This document shows, one piece after another, positions 22,515 through 33,885 of a stretch of 64,000 nt of DNA; positions within the stretch are counted from its first letter, which is position 1; each line of letters opens with the position of its first letter. The notes under the pieces are model-generated. The model ran no database searches. It was not told where the DNA came from and saw only the letters and a list, made by a program, of their open reading frames with translations. The stretch lies in assembly GCF_036785885.1 (NCBI RefSeq), contig NC_092312.1, positions 38,171,239-38,235,238 on the forward strand, written 5' to 3'. The position numbers and the translations under genes are program-made. This DNA comes from Coffea arabica. Lineage: Eukaryota > Streptophyta > Magnoliopsida > Gentianales > Rubiaceae.

Positions 22515-23850
22515 ATTGGAGCAAGCAACTGAGAAGTTTTCTTACTTTTTTTCTTATCTTTGTAACAACTCTTTGAATTCGTGGTTATAATTTCCAAATC
22601 ATGTTCAACTAAATTGTTTTTCGGGTTAGGGTTTCTATGAAGGAATTTGATTCATTTTTTTAGTTTAATTTCTTGCATTTTGCCTAGATTTATCTATCTG
22701 GATTTAATTACATATTTGTGATTGGCCACCATAGACATGCTCTCAGGGTTTCTATTGAATTGAGAAGGGATATACAATCGTGCACTAGATAGATAAACAT
22801 ACTTAATCTAATCATGAGAATAGGTTAGGATTTTTATGATGCACTTATATCACCAAGGTTCTTAAAGGGTTTAATTGAACACTTACAATCTCAAGAGAGA
22901 TGTAGGATTTAATTAGGCACACTTTAGATGTATCAAAAGATAATCTAAAATATAATTGTGTGATGCATTCATGGTTTATTGAGAAATTAACTAGATAATT
23001 GGTTGAAATTTTGAATTAAAATTTGAAACTCTAAGCTCATGTCTATTGTTTTTTCACTGTTACTTTTTTTTAATTGATTATTATTTTATTCTTTGGTTAG
23101 AAATTACCACTCATTGAATTTAAATTTTGTTATTTTAGAATAATTAAAGTAGAATAATTAACTCATCCCTACGGATTCGACCCCTGAAATGTTTCGAGTG
23201 ATTTTATTACTATGATCAACCCTGTGCGCTTGCAGAAATTCATCGACCAATAGTGCTAGCCAATATGGTGCCTTCGTCTTCTTAAAAGTCATTTCACAGG
23301 ATCAAGAGCATGAGTTTTTTTTCCTAAGAATGACATATTAGTATTGAGCATCATGAAACATGACAAGTGTGGGGTATGCATATAACAATTAAACTCATTT
23401 CACAACCAAGTTTTACATTTATAAATTTCTAAATATCCTACACACGATTTTCTACATGTATATAGGTCAAGATTGAGAATAAGGTATTAAAGGTCGAATC
23501 CATAGGAAAGATTGTCAATTGTCGATATTTTTCTAACTCTTTTATTATTTAGACTATCATAAGTACAAGAAAGTAAATCTATATTATAAATATGAGATAA
23601 AGTAATACAAATAACAATAAAAACTGCTAGAGGTATGGATTCCTTACTACTCTTGCAAATGAAATTATCGGTTAAGTGAATGTTATTATCTTGGCTAGTT
23701 ATGGCATAATTTTCTAATGTATGTGAAATCTACTCTTGTAGTGAATCAACTATACTTGTAGTTAAACCATACCTACTCTCGTGATTATGAAATTAACTAC
23801 AATCTCATTTCTTCTATGAAATTACATGAAACAAGTTACTAAAACCAGAA
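22515..23850 (+). repeat. Degenerate Athila/Tat-like LTR-element relic
   Basis: The stretch around 23161-23270 (CCCTACGGATTCGACCCC, then CCTGTGCGCTTGCAG) resembles the end of Athila/Tat-type LTRs. ATGGTGCCTTCG follows, a poor match to their TGGCGCCGTTG primer-binding site. GGTCGAATCCATAGG at about 23491 is another motif seen in such elements. No coding remnant was found. Confidence is low because everything rests on short motifs. Confidence 0.35.
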
Positions 23851-23978
23851 AGGTGCTCTGATAGGATTTGGTTAGGACTCACGAAGAAAAATTAGTGTTT
23901 ACATACTATAAAGAGTTTAGGGAGTGCGATGTCATTTTGGCAGAAGCTTTTTTTTTAATAGAAAACTAGAGAAATTCA

Positions 23979-24071
23979 TTAAGGTGAGGAAAAGTCCGCC
24001 GAAATTGCGGAAGAAAGAAAAGGTGGTGGAGAAGAACTCCAACTACAAATATCTAAAATAGACCTAGCATT
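23979..24071 (-). pseudogene. LINE B C-terminal tail left of the CACTA
   Basis: The minus strand encodes NARSILDICSWSSSPPPFLS and onward to a TAA at 23979, then about 20 bp and an A-run. Joined to the right-hand piece across one ATT, it reads HLLARNARS, the normal end of a LINE RNase H domain. This proves that the CACTA split a pre-existing LINE. Confidence 0.8.
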
Positions 24072-25107
24072 CACTACAAGAAATTTGACCTTTAGTGACA
24101 ATCTATTCTTGTCACAAAAAAGTAAAAAGTCATCACTAATGGATTTTACTGACAACTTTTCGGTCATCACAGGGTCGTCACTGAATGCCCGTCGGTAAAA
24201 GTATACACTGATGAGTTAAAAGTCGTCAGTGAATAAAGAGTTTTTGTGACAACTTTTCTCATCAATAAATGCTTTAAGTTTAGTGACAACATGACTTCTT
24301 ATCAATGATGCATGAAACAATATCGTCACTAAAATGGAACACAGCCATATTTGAGATTGTCATGAACTGGAGCAAGAACACAAAAAAGTACCCAAAAAAT
24401 CATAGTAATTAGTCTTAGCTATTAAATCACATTAACCACTGTGCACCTACATATGCATTATATACATAGTGCATTTAGTAGCTGTATAGCAACATTTCAA
24501 TTTTTAGGATGATTTAGAAAGTATAAATTTATAGTGAATTGGATTGGCTATAAATAACAGAAAAAAAGAAGCAAAGAGGAGATAGAGAGTATAAGGGTAC
24601 CACAAGCGAAAATGGTAGCTTGATTGGTAGATTGTAGTATCCTAGACCCAAACCCGAATCCGAAGCCTCTGTCAACAGGTTCAATTGCTGCAAATAATAA
24701 CAAAAATCAGTCGACTGCAGGAGACATTAAGAAGCTAACTTGAAGCTAATACTAGCACTAGAAAACTATAGAAGGAATTCTTGGTCCTAAAACTAATTGA
24801 GAGCCCTCTTGGCCAATAAGTCAGCAAACAATAATGCAAAAAAAAAGGAAGCTGAATCAATTACTCTCACACAAACAACTCAACTAAACCATGCAAAAAC
24901 TTCCAAAAGGAAGGAAAAGAAAATTACTCCTATCATATTCATTAATTGGCAGGAAAATCAAACACAAATCAGAGACCACTTGTAGCTTGTTTATATGCAA
25001 ATGTCTCCTAGAACAAAGTGAAAATTGTCACTTTTACAGAAACTTTGTTGACAAGACCCAACCATTTGAAACAAGTCTAACATAGATAGAAAGGAGTATA
25101 TACTTAC

Positions 25108-25166
25108 CCAAACATCACAATAATTGGGAATTCCATAGCAGGGACCAATAGCATCAGCATAATGAG
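25108..25166 (-). other. Possible captured exon in the CACTA
   Basis: On the minus strand a 59-bp stretch is bounded by a good acceptor (TTGTCTTGCAG) and a good donor (GTAAGTATA), and encodes AHYADAIGPCYGIPNYCDVW. I do not recognise the protein. It could be a fragment of a host gene picked up by the transposon, or chance. Confidence 0.25.
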
Positions 25167-25574
25167 CTGCAAGACAATAACAAACCAATGATGTCCCTAC
25201 GAAATGATAATGTGCATTATAAGCTCGAAGACAATTAATAAAATGGTAGCTGTAGTTCTTAAAAGAAAATGTTTGCATATAAAACATATGTTTTCTTCTT
25301 TTAATTTTGATACTAATCTATACTTGTACCTAATTACGTTACAACTACAAATTCCAAGAGCACTACATAATCATCAAAACTTACATATTCATTCGATTTA
25401 TTTATTTATATTTTTTTTAAGTCCAAATATAAGCAATTGGAACACCTATTCATATCACAGTAATAATGATACACAACTTTCAGGCTGAGTTCCAAGCTCA
25501 AAATAAGCTACTCATTACTCACATACAAACTCACATTCAAGAATTAAAGCAAATTATCTCATTCACTTTTGATA

Positions 25575-26875
25575 TCACTTAAAAACCAAAAGGATCTCAG
25601 GCTTTTTAGCCTTACTAAGTGTATTAGCATTGGAGGTAGCACTGGCAGCTGCAGCTGCAGCAACAGCCTCGCGTGCCCTGTTATCTAGCTAAATCAGACT
25701 GCTAGTCGCCAAAATGGCCTGCGGGTTCAGGTCATGGGAGGCCCAGCATACAAGCTCCTTATTGCCACTGAAGTTGCTGCTTTCACATCCTCTGTAATCA
25801 AATGCCCTAGCAAGCAGTGCCCCAAAGTCCTCAATGCCGGCTGTAATAACTCCCATGGCAGCGGAATTCTCACCCCCTGTGACCTCAACTCGTCATCCCT
25901 CCCCTCACTTCGTAAATGCCGAATTTCTTCCACAACATCCTCAATCTCATTGTGACCCCTCGAGTCACCCGAAAGCCCATGGCTACTTTCAGTAAAATTA
26001 TCAGGTTTTTGGGTAGTAAAATCATCGAAATCAGATTTACAATCCTGACTTGCCCAATCTGCCGAAAATTTGCAAAAATCAAGCTTTGACCAACTGGGCA
26101 TTTGCGAGATCTGCTTATAATAACAATCAAGGGCAATGCCTACAATGGAAGCTCATTTACTAGACTTCACCGCCATCTGGGGTTCGAGAGGAGGCGATAG
26201 AACGTCGACTAGAGGCCGAGACGAGGGGTTATTGTTAATGGGGTTCGATTTATTCGAAGGGGGATTTCGAGAGGAGTGATAAAGAGAAGGTTGAGAGAGA
26301 TCAGGGATTGAAATGAGCACGGGTATACCCGAATGAGCCTTGACTTCAGATGAGTAGAGGACAAGAAGGATAGCTTTGAAGCCGGTGAGATTAGGGGTGG
26401 GGGAGATAGCGGATGTGGTAGAGGAGGAGTGGATGCGGGATAGATAGAAGGAGGAGAGGAGAGGGATATAGCAGAGGACAACGAGGCGGAGTTCGGGGTC
26501 AGCGGAGAGGAAGGTGTCGTATAGCCACAGGCAAAGAGAGTCATCGTCGGAGCCGGATGAAGGGGAGGAGAGGGAAGATGAGATGGAAGAATAGGCGGCG
26601 GAAGAGAGGAGGAGGGATCGGGCAGGGCGGTCAGAGTCGGCAAGGAACGAGAGAACTGAGGAGGTTTCGGGGAGAAGAGTGGAGAGGAGATGGATTCGAG
26701 TGCGGGCTTTTGATATGGACTCCTACCAGGAGTGCATCGAGTCGGAGTTATTTGCTCCGGTAGCGATGCGGTGGGGAGCAGGACCACCGTTTTGGTGGTT
26801 GAAGGAAGTGGAGTTAGATGGGTTAATCTAGGTGGAAGAGGTGGATGAAGAAGGGGATCCACTCCTACCACTATA
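25575..26875 (-). pseudogene. Hyccin (FAM126-like) pseudogene captured in the CACTA
   Basis: The minus strand encodes most of a plant hyccin-type protein, with no obvious introns. Recognisable parts in order are HLLSTLLPETSSVLSFLADS, LCLWLYDTFLSADPELRLVV, FKAILLVLYSSEVKAHSGIP, IPDLSQPSLYH, a frame change, ALDCYYKQISQMPSWSKLDF, IPLPWELLQPALRTLGHCLL, a second frame change, then SHDLNPQAILA and KAKKPEILLVFK with TGA at 25577-25575. In animals hyccin is a subunit of the complex that brings PI4-kinase IIIalpha to the plasma membrane; the plant family is taken to be equivalent. Stops (near 26829, 26729 and 26130) and the two shifts show it is dead. It lies wholly inside the CACTA, so it was probably copied from a parental gene elsewhere. 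Confidence 0.82.
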
Positions 26876-27590
26876 GCTAATTAAAACATTCACCTTCGTC
26901 CCCAAACTCAATCTCTCAAACCCGTTTCCACCACCAACTCCGCTGAAAACCTTTATCTTGCACAATAAAAAAATGAAGTAATGGTATTCACAACTAAAAT
27001 AATTCTAGTGGAGATGATTTCGCCCATAACTCAAACAATATCCAAAAAACTTGGGCACAAATTTTCATATCAAATTAACTGATAATCATTCTAAGTTAAC
27101 TAGTCCCAAGTTTATTTACACTAATGAATTATTTATTTATTCAATTATTTTTATTCTAATGAAGTTATTACATATACAAGAAAATTAAATTAACAAGGAG
27201 GCTCATAAGTATATAACAGTTAAAAATCATTAGAGAACACATAATGATTACAAAAAATTAGGAGTAATAGCTGCAAAAAATAATAAATATTTTAAATCAA
27301 ACAGTGACAAGACTAGGTTGTCACTAACGGCTATACAATGTTATCAGTGACATTTATTTTAAAGTTGTCAAAGAAAGTGCCATTAATATTGACAACTTTT
27401 AGAAAGTCGTCACTATTGCAGTTCCCGCTCTCTCTATGACTCCTAGCGGGAATCGAATTGTGACGACAATGCAAGGTCGTCACTGATGTATTGGCTCCAT
27501 TGACTCAATTGTGACAACTTGCTGTCTTGTGGTTAAAGGACCCCATTCTGTGACGATTTTTTTTCGTCACTGAGAAATATTGAATCCTAT

Positions 27591-27759
27591 TGTTTGGATA
27601 GGGTATTATTTGAAATATTATTTGGAATAATTCCTGTAGCATTTTTTGTGATGTGATGTATGTGAGATAAAAAGATGATTGGGAATATAAAAAGGTGGTT
27701 GGAAAATATGTTTATGATGCAAGCGAAATATTATTTGGGATAAGTTTTGTATCCAAACA
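27591..27759. mobile_element. MITE inside the CACTA right arm
   Basis: A 169-bp AT-rich segment has TGTTTGGATA at its left end and the inverted TATCCAAACA at its right end. It breaks the subterminal repeat array. No coding content is seen. Superfamily is not assigned, because the flanking duplication is unclear. Confidence 0.55.
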
Positions 27760-28308
27760 CTCCAATGTCACTAATGATCAAATTTCTTGTAGTGAGACCA
27801 ATCATCATGCTTTTTTTTATTTTTAATTTGGTTTGAAGCATAGATTTTATTGCTATAGTATTATTCTTTATTTTTTAGTACAAAAACACACATTTTCATC
27901 AATATAGGTGGCAAAATTTGTTAATTACATATAAGTGAAAATATACTTTTATAATTTGTAAATATTTTAGCCCTGCAATTTTTTATAATTGCAGCACTAA
28001 AGTACATCATTAATTGAAAATAACGAAAGTCAAATTCTATGGTTATAACAGACTTTCATTAAAAATAATCAAATGCTATTAATAAGACATTATTGTTAAG
28101 TCAAAATCAAAGAAAATTTAGTGATGACATAATGTTATCACTAATTTATTCAAGATTATAATGACAAGAAAAGTCGTCACTAATTAAATTGCTAGTTTTT
28201 AATATTGTCAATTGCTAGTTTTTAATACTTTAATGAAAATATTGATAATGGTTGAGAAAATTTTGTTACATTACTGCAAGTGATAAATGTACTTTTGTTC
28301 TTTTTGAA

Positions 28309-28900
28309 ACATTTATTTTAATGTTTAATTTTGTTTAAAACTATTGTACTAGTATAGATTTGCAAGACAAAACTTAAGTTCTCAATAGTTAAAAAATTCA
28401 TTACAGAGAAAACACAAAGTAGTAGTTGCAAAATGTGTATAAATTACAAATATTTTAATGTGTATAAATTACAATTTATTTTAATGTTTAATTTTGTTTG
28501 AAACTATTTTACTAGTATACATTTGCAAGACATAGATTTATGGGTAATTTCTTTTTTTTTTTTTGCTTTCACATATTTAATTTATGTTAAATACAAAACC
28601 TACCAGTTTTCCTTTCATAAAAATATTAGTGCAACACTTTTTGAATTTTACTACAAACATTTATGTATTTAACATAAATTAAATGATTTGGAGTGAAATG
28701 CCCATAAAGAGCAGAATATTTGTTCATGTAATGGAGGAAACCCACAAAGAGTTGGTACTTTATGGGCCATTTCTTTTTTTAAAAAAATTTAATTTATGTT
28801 GAAAAGATAACCTGCCAGTTTTCGTTTTGTAAGAAATCAGTGTAACACTTTTTTAATTTTACTTACAAACATTTATAAATTTATCATAAATTATATGTTT
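28309..28900. repeat. Duplicated AT-rich segments in the CACTA
   Basis: Two direct duplications lie here. A ~55-bp stretch containing TTTAATGTTTAATTTTGTTT occurs at about 28317 and 28479. A ~110-bp inverted-repeat segment (TTTAATTTATGTT ... AACATAAATTAAA type) occurs at about 28577-28683 and, more diverged, at 28787-28893. They look like MITE remnants; no gene is seen. Confidence 0.5.
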
Positions 28901-29226
28901 GAGAATAAAATACCCATAAAAAGTTGGTACTTTGAATAGATAATGCTCATTTGCCCATAAACTACACTCCCTGAAGGCTATTTTGTTAATTACTTTGTAG
29001 TACTTTGTTATTCCTTTGCTAATACTACTTGGCATGTAGTACAAAGGATAAATCTGGCATAAATTTCTTATTCCATTGATAAAAAAACCTGTCTGCCTTA
29101 TAACTATTGTAATGAAAGATATATCTTTAGAGTTTATAACAAATTATTACTTAAGTTTGAGAAAATTATAAAATATTTATGCATAGTTTATCAAGATACC
29201 ATTCGCAATTTTCTAATAAAAAAATA

Positions 29227-29515
29227 GGGGCTAAATTGTAAAAGTTAGTTTGCCATAATAGAAATAATAAAATTGATGTATTACATATGGGGGTTAAATT
29301 GCAAAAGTTAGAGTTCCATAGTAGAATTAATGAAATTGGTACATATGGGGCTAAATTACAAAAGTTAGGGAGTAATAATAGAATTAAAGAAATCGGTGTA
29401 CTACATATGGGGCTAAATTGTAAAAGTTAAGGTATCATAATGGAATTAATGGAATTTTTTACAACATTTGGGGCTAAATCGCAAAAGTTAGGGTGGCACA
29501 GTAGAATTAATGAAA
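29227..29515. repeat. ~60-bp tandem repeat in the CACTA
   Basis: Five units of about 58-62 bp each begin with GGGGCTAAATTG-type sequence followed by CAAAAGTTAG (starts near 29227, 29289, 29347, 29409 and 29470). It lies just inside the right subterminal repeats. Confidence 0.8.
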
Positions 29516-30163
29516 GTGACTTAGAAATAAGTACTTTAAACAGTGACGATCAAATCTTGTCACTAAATCCGAATCGGTAGAGTGACAGTGACGATATTAG
29601 AAGTTGTCACTATATAGATCATTTTAGTGACAACTTTTTCAAGGTCGTCACTGAAGACTTAGTTGTTTTGAGCAATTATGACAACTTTCCTTGTCGTCAC
29701 TAAACAACCACGTTTTGTGACGACAAAAATGTTGTCACTAATGACCATATTTCTTGCAGTGTAGTTTGTGACGAAAATAACGGGCCCTCACTAAACATTT
29801 AGTTGCTTTGATGCAATTGTGACAACTTTAGGTGTCGTGACTAAAGAAGCTCCTTTTGTGACGACCTATTGTCATCACTACAAAATGTTATCACTAATAA
29901 CTTTTTTTTTTAGTGATCAGTGACGACAACAAAAAGTCGTCTGTAAATAGGCCAAGCAATAGTGATGATGTTCTTAATGTCGTCACTATTGTGTGTTCTA
30001 AACACTCCCGCGCTCTTGCTAAATCTTGCTCTTGCTAAATCTTGGCTCCCATTAGAGGTTTGTGACGAGTTAGAAAGTCGTCAATAAAGGATCCACTTTT
30101 GTGACAACTTTTTTTCGTCACAGAGAAAAGTTGTCACTGATGACCAATTTCTTGTAGTGATTC

Positions 30164-31108
30164 CTAGCTAATAAGTGGGCAGGCAAATGGGACCCAATTA
30201 GCCTCCCATGCGGCGAAATTCTGTAAACTAAAAAGGATATCGTCTAATAGCATCCCGTAGGTTGAGTCATCAGATTCCATAAGCTTAATCATGTTAATGA
30301 TCTTCAGAGAGTCGCCCTCCAAAATAATCTTGGGCACCTTCCACTGAAGTAGTAAGGAAATTGCATTCTTTGCAGCATAGGCTTCGATGACCTCAGGGGA
30401 AAAGATACCGAAGATTTTGTGAGAGGTACCTGCAACAAAATTTCCCCACTCATCCCGCACAACAACTCCAACACCGGAGCAGCCATAGTCGGAGAAAACT
30501 ACACCATCGAAGTTGGCCTTAAGGAAACCTGCAGGGGGCTTATTCCAGTGAAATTGAGCAGTGGCAGTGTGAATTGGAGTGTGTAGAGATGTGGTGGCTT
30601 TCTGGTACCTCTGCAAGTAATTGATAGAGAGGGAGACTAGACTGAGTGGATCACGATATGAACCATCGAATAGAGCACCATTTCGGTTACGCCAAAGGTT
30701 CCAAAGAATTATGGCTACCAATTCCATGTCCCGCTTTTTCAAGAGACGAAGAAGGCCAGGCAACCAAGTTGAAACTTGAATGGCGGAGTCCAACCTTATC
30801 TTTAGCGTAAGAAAGCTGAGGGCCCAAGCTTTAATTGCTACCGGACAGCACAGGAAAAGGTGATTAACATCTTCAACAGGGGCCTTACATAAAAGGCAGG
30901 TAGGGTCAAGATAGACGCCACGGCTATTCAACGTGGAAGATGTAGGTAGAATACCTTTGCAAATACGCCATAGGAATATCTTGACTTTACTTGGTATGTT
31001 GAGCTTCCACAAGCGAGGCCAAGTACCATTCATAGAGCCATTACTCCCTGAAGCTACATCTTGCCAGTTTGTAGATTGTGTTTTGATAAGGTGGTAGGCA
31101 CTTTTCAT
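30164..31108 (-). pseudogene. LINE B zf-RVT and RNase H region
   Basis: This 314-codon segment begins MKSAYHLI. A zf-RVT domain (WKLNIPSKVKIFLWRICKGI, then CLLCKAPVEDVNHLFLCC, about residues 30-115) is followed by an RNase H domain (LKANFDGVVF, GVGVVVRDEWGNF, EAYAAKNAI, ILEGDSLKII; about residues 195-310). These are the two C-terminal modules of plant L1-type ORF2. It ends out of frame at WVPFACPLIS just before the CACTA insertion, and its natural tail is at 23979-24071. Confidence 0.88.
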
Positions 31109-31109
31109 T

Positions 31110-32612
31110 GTGAAGGAGCCATTGTTAGAGTAATGCTAGATGAGCTTATCTTGATTTCGACTATCTCCCAATGGAATACCCATAACCAGCTCAATCTCAT
31201 CCTGCCAAAAAAGCTCCTGAAGCTACTCAAATTTTCATTTCCCGCTATCTTTGTCAATTAGACAATCCACAGTGGAGTCTTCCGGCAGCGCATCGGAAGG
31301 TGATACAATTTTGAAAATAGAAGGGCGTGGAATCCACCTATCTTTCCAAATTTTGATATGTAACCCATTTCCAACACGCCATTTGCTACCAGAGAGTAGA
31401 TATCTGCGAACAGCGCACAAACCCCTCCAAGTAAAGGAAGGCCTAGACGTAGACTCGTCTTGAAAAAAGTCCTTTGTTGGAAAATATTTAGCTTTAAAGA
31501 CCCGATGAAGAAAAGTAGATGGTTGGGTTGCGATGTGCCACGCCTGTTTAGCCAGTAAAGCTAAATTGAAAGCCTTGAGCTGTCTGAAGCCCGTGCCACC
31601 ATCATTTGTGGACAAGCACATTCTATCCCAACTTACCCAATGAATTGGCTTTCGCTTAGCACCATCACCCCACCAAAAGTTACTGATCATAGATTGAATA
31701 TCGGAAAGCAAGGAGTCCGGGTACTTGAAACAGGACATTGAGTATGTTGGAATAGCCTGGACAATAGCCTTGATCATGATTTCCTTACCTGCCTTTGAGA
31801 GACGTTGTTCATTCCATCCATGTATCTTCTGCCAGATCCTCTCCTTTACAGATGAGAAAACTTCAGACGTAGAACGACCAACAACGGTAGGAAGGCCAAG
31901 GTATTGGTCATGAGTGGGAACCTCCATAATGTTAAGGAGTTGTGTGATACTTCGACGAACTGTGGGGTCTGTGTTTTTACTAAAAACCACTGCTGATTTA
32001 TCAAAATTAACCTCTTGACCTGAAGCTGCTTTATAAAGGTCAAGGATTGTCCGTATGTGCTGAGCTTCCTGCAATGACGCCTTTCCGAATAATAAGGTGT
32101 CATCTGCAAAAAATAAGTGAGATAGTGTCGGTCCACGTGAGCCTATCCGGAAACCTGAGATGCTTCCGCAACGCTCGGCTTCCTGCAATAATCAAGAAAA
32201 GCCCTCGGCGCAGATCAAGAATAAGTAGGGAGATAATGGATCCCCTTGTTTGATACCTCGGTGGGGTTGTAGGTTCCCAAGTGGGGACCTATTCAAAAAG
32301 AACGTATAAGACACAATAGAAATGCATCGGAAAACAGTGTCCACAAAATTGGAATGAAAACCTAAAGCTAACATCATATGTCGCAGAAAAAGCCATTCGA
32401 CCTTATCAAATGCTTTGCTCATGTCCAATTTAACGGACATAGATCTCTCCTGCCCACAAGACTTCAGTTTAAGGGAATGATTGATTTCATAAGCAATTAG
32501 GATATTATCAGTGATACAATGCCCAGGGATGAAAGCAGATTGACATGGTGAGATGACTTTGGAAAGACAGCTTCTAAGCATATTAGCTAAGACCTTAAAG
32601 CCTTTGTTACCT
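31110..32612 (-). pseudogene. LINE B reverse transcriptase (partial, nonsense-broken)
   Basis: The segment starts in the reverse-transcriptase domain (KVLANMLRSCLSK, CQSAFIPGHCITDNIL, VKLDMSKAFDKVEW, then GIKQGDPLSPYLFLICAEGF). After a TGA at 32194-32192 it continues in frame with the active-site box LSHLFFADDTLLF and the thumb region to LIDKDSGK, stopping at 31235. Further stops occur between 31235 and 31110. The enzyme would carry out target-primed reverse transcription; the N-terminal endonuclease is missing. Confidence 0.88.
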
Positions 32613-33103
32613 CAATGGCAGTGTAGGTACGCAGAAGCTTGTTTGTTGCTGCATGGCCCACTTGTATGTAAGGAGAGAAGGGTTGGGCCCTTGCAGGTTG
32701 AGATGGATTCCCTGGTGCTTACTAGTTTGCTCTTGTCACAGAAATTAGCCAAATGACCGTTTTGTGTAGTATTAAGGAAAATCAGGAGGTTATTGTCGTA
32801 TTTTTCGATCTCATGGTGCATATTTTTCGTGAGGCTAATTTAGCTGCCGATAAATTAGCTTCTCTCTGTTTACATTCAGATAGAGTTTTTGAGGATATTT
32901 CCAATCTCCCTTCGGCTGTTAGAGGTACGATGGCTTTAGATGCTAGAGGCGTTCCTTTTGTAAGGACGCTAGTAGACAAAGTTTGAACGTATGCTATTGA
33001 GACTAGGATTGGACCCTTGAAATTGTTGTACTTGTTTTATTGCTTAATAAAGTAGGGGTTGGCATCCCTACGCTGTGAACGGGGTTTAAATGGATAAAAA
33101 AAA

Positions 33104-33761
33104 GAAGTAGAGGTTGGCCCTTATCAGATACTTTGGTCTAGTTATTAGTAGTTGCTTTAGAGTATTTGCTATTGTTATTTCAAGTAGAGGTTGGCCAAAC
33201 TGAAATCCTCATAAGTCATTTTGCATCTATTGGAATTGGAAAAAAAATCACAAAGGTGCATCTCTACTCTCATGAGTATACTCCCTATATTTATCACTTT
33301 TTTGAATTAATGTTAAATCTCAATTTTCATTACAAACTTAACACCTTAAGATTATCACAATTAATGGCTGGTTAATCATGATTAAAAAAGCAAAAGTGGA
33401 AAATAACTTGCTCAAATTAATATTATCAAATAACCAAGTAAATGTTACTAACAAAATATAGAAAGTTCATTCATAATTCTAGGCATAAACTTTAGCAAAA
33501 TATGAAAACAAAATCCAAACATGTACTATAGCTAAACATGAACTTAAATACCAAAGAAAAAGTGGGTATATTATTGTACAACTTGTAATAATTTTTATGC
33601 TTAAAATTATTCAGTGTCTTTTATATTGATGAAAAGTAAGCATACTTCTATATATGTAATACAAAGAATGAATTTGACCATGTAAATACAAATGAGTGAG
33701 TTCCATTGCTTCATGAACTTTAGACTATATTATGATGACGAATGAGGGCTGTGTTACCAAA
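33104..33761. other. AT-rich spacer
   Basis: Nothing recognisable apart from a repeat of GTAGAGGTTGGCC (33107 and 33185) beside the LINE A poly(A) end. No coding frame looks real. Confidence 0.4.
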
Positions 33762-33777
33762 GTAAGATCTGCATATT

Positions 33778-33869
33778 TTTTTTTTTTTTTGTGTAAGCGG
33801 GAGGACTCGAACCCGAGACCTCTTGCTTACACTCCCTCCCCCCGTACCACCCAACCCAACCCTCCCCCC
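33778..33869 (-). mobile_element. SINE, minus strand
   Basis: This short retroposon has a perfect 16-bp target duplication GTAAGATCTGCATATT (33762-33777 and 33870-33885) and a poly(A) tail (T-run at its left). An RNA polymerase III B-box-like GGTTCGAGTCC lies in GTCTCGGGTTCGAGTCCTCC. The tRNA-like part explains its resemblance to a tRNA gene; there is no cloverleaf. Confidence 0.85.
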
Positions 33870-33885
33870 GTAAGATCTGCATATT

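Larger units (their letters stand above)
24072..30159. mobile_element. CACTA (En/Spm-type) non-autonomous transposon carrying a hyccin pseudogene
   Basis: The element starts CACTACAAGAAATTTGACC and ends in the inverted CCAATTTCTTGTAGTG. It is flanked by a 3-bp duplication ATT (24069-24071 and 30160-30162). Both arms are packed with subterminal repeats of the type GTGACGAC / GTCGTCACT (24095-24350, 27300-27580, 29520-30150). Removing it restores the interrupted LINE. No transposase frame is visible, so it would need one in trans. It carries a decayed hyccin gene, a MITE and minisatellites. Two further 3'-end-like sequences lie inside at 27794 and 29761, so the element is compound. Confidence 0.87.
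23950..32630 (-). mobile_element. LINE B (minus strand), 5'-truncated, inserted in LINE A
   Basis: The element is flanked by a perfect 10-bp duplication GCAGAAGCTT (23940-23949 and 32631-32640). Its poly(A) end appears as a T-run at 23950-23956. It contains, in order on the minus strand, partial reverse transcriptase, zf-RVT and RNase H, with the RNase H tail separated by a CACTA insertion. The 5' end is truncated within reverse transcriptase, as is usual for LINEs. Several stops make it inactive. Confidence 0.88.
23855..33103 (+). mobile_element. LINE A (plus strand), RNase H end only, split by LINE B
   Basis: Two pieces make one non-LTR retrotransposon tail. The left piece (23855-23949) encodes KLVFTYYKEFRECDVILAEA. 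The right piece (32631-33103) continues ACLLLHGPLVCKERRVGPLQ, VEMDSLVLTSLL, HIFREANLAADKLASL and a C-terminus ending at 32986. The joined reading frame is continuous once the insert and one copy of the 10-bp duplication are removed. The piece corresponds to the RNase H domain that ends ORF2 of plant L1-type LINEs. A 3' UTR with an AATAAAG signal near 33044 and an A-run at 33096-33103 follow. Frameshifts and a stop near 32754 make it inactive. Confidence 0.82.

Noticed and set aside
26209..26871. 220-residue Pro/Ser-rich minus-strand reading frame
   Set aside because: It is an alternative frame of the hyccin pseudogene; the hyccin similarity lies in another frame over the same bases.
33790..33830. 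tRNA gene on the minus strand
   Set aside because: Only a B-box-like GGTTCGAGTCC is present. There is no cloverleaf, and a 16-bp target duplication and poly(A) show it is a SINE.
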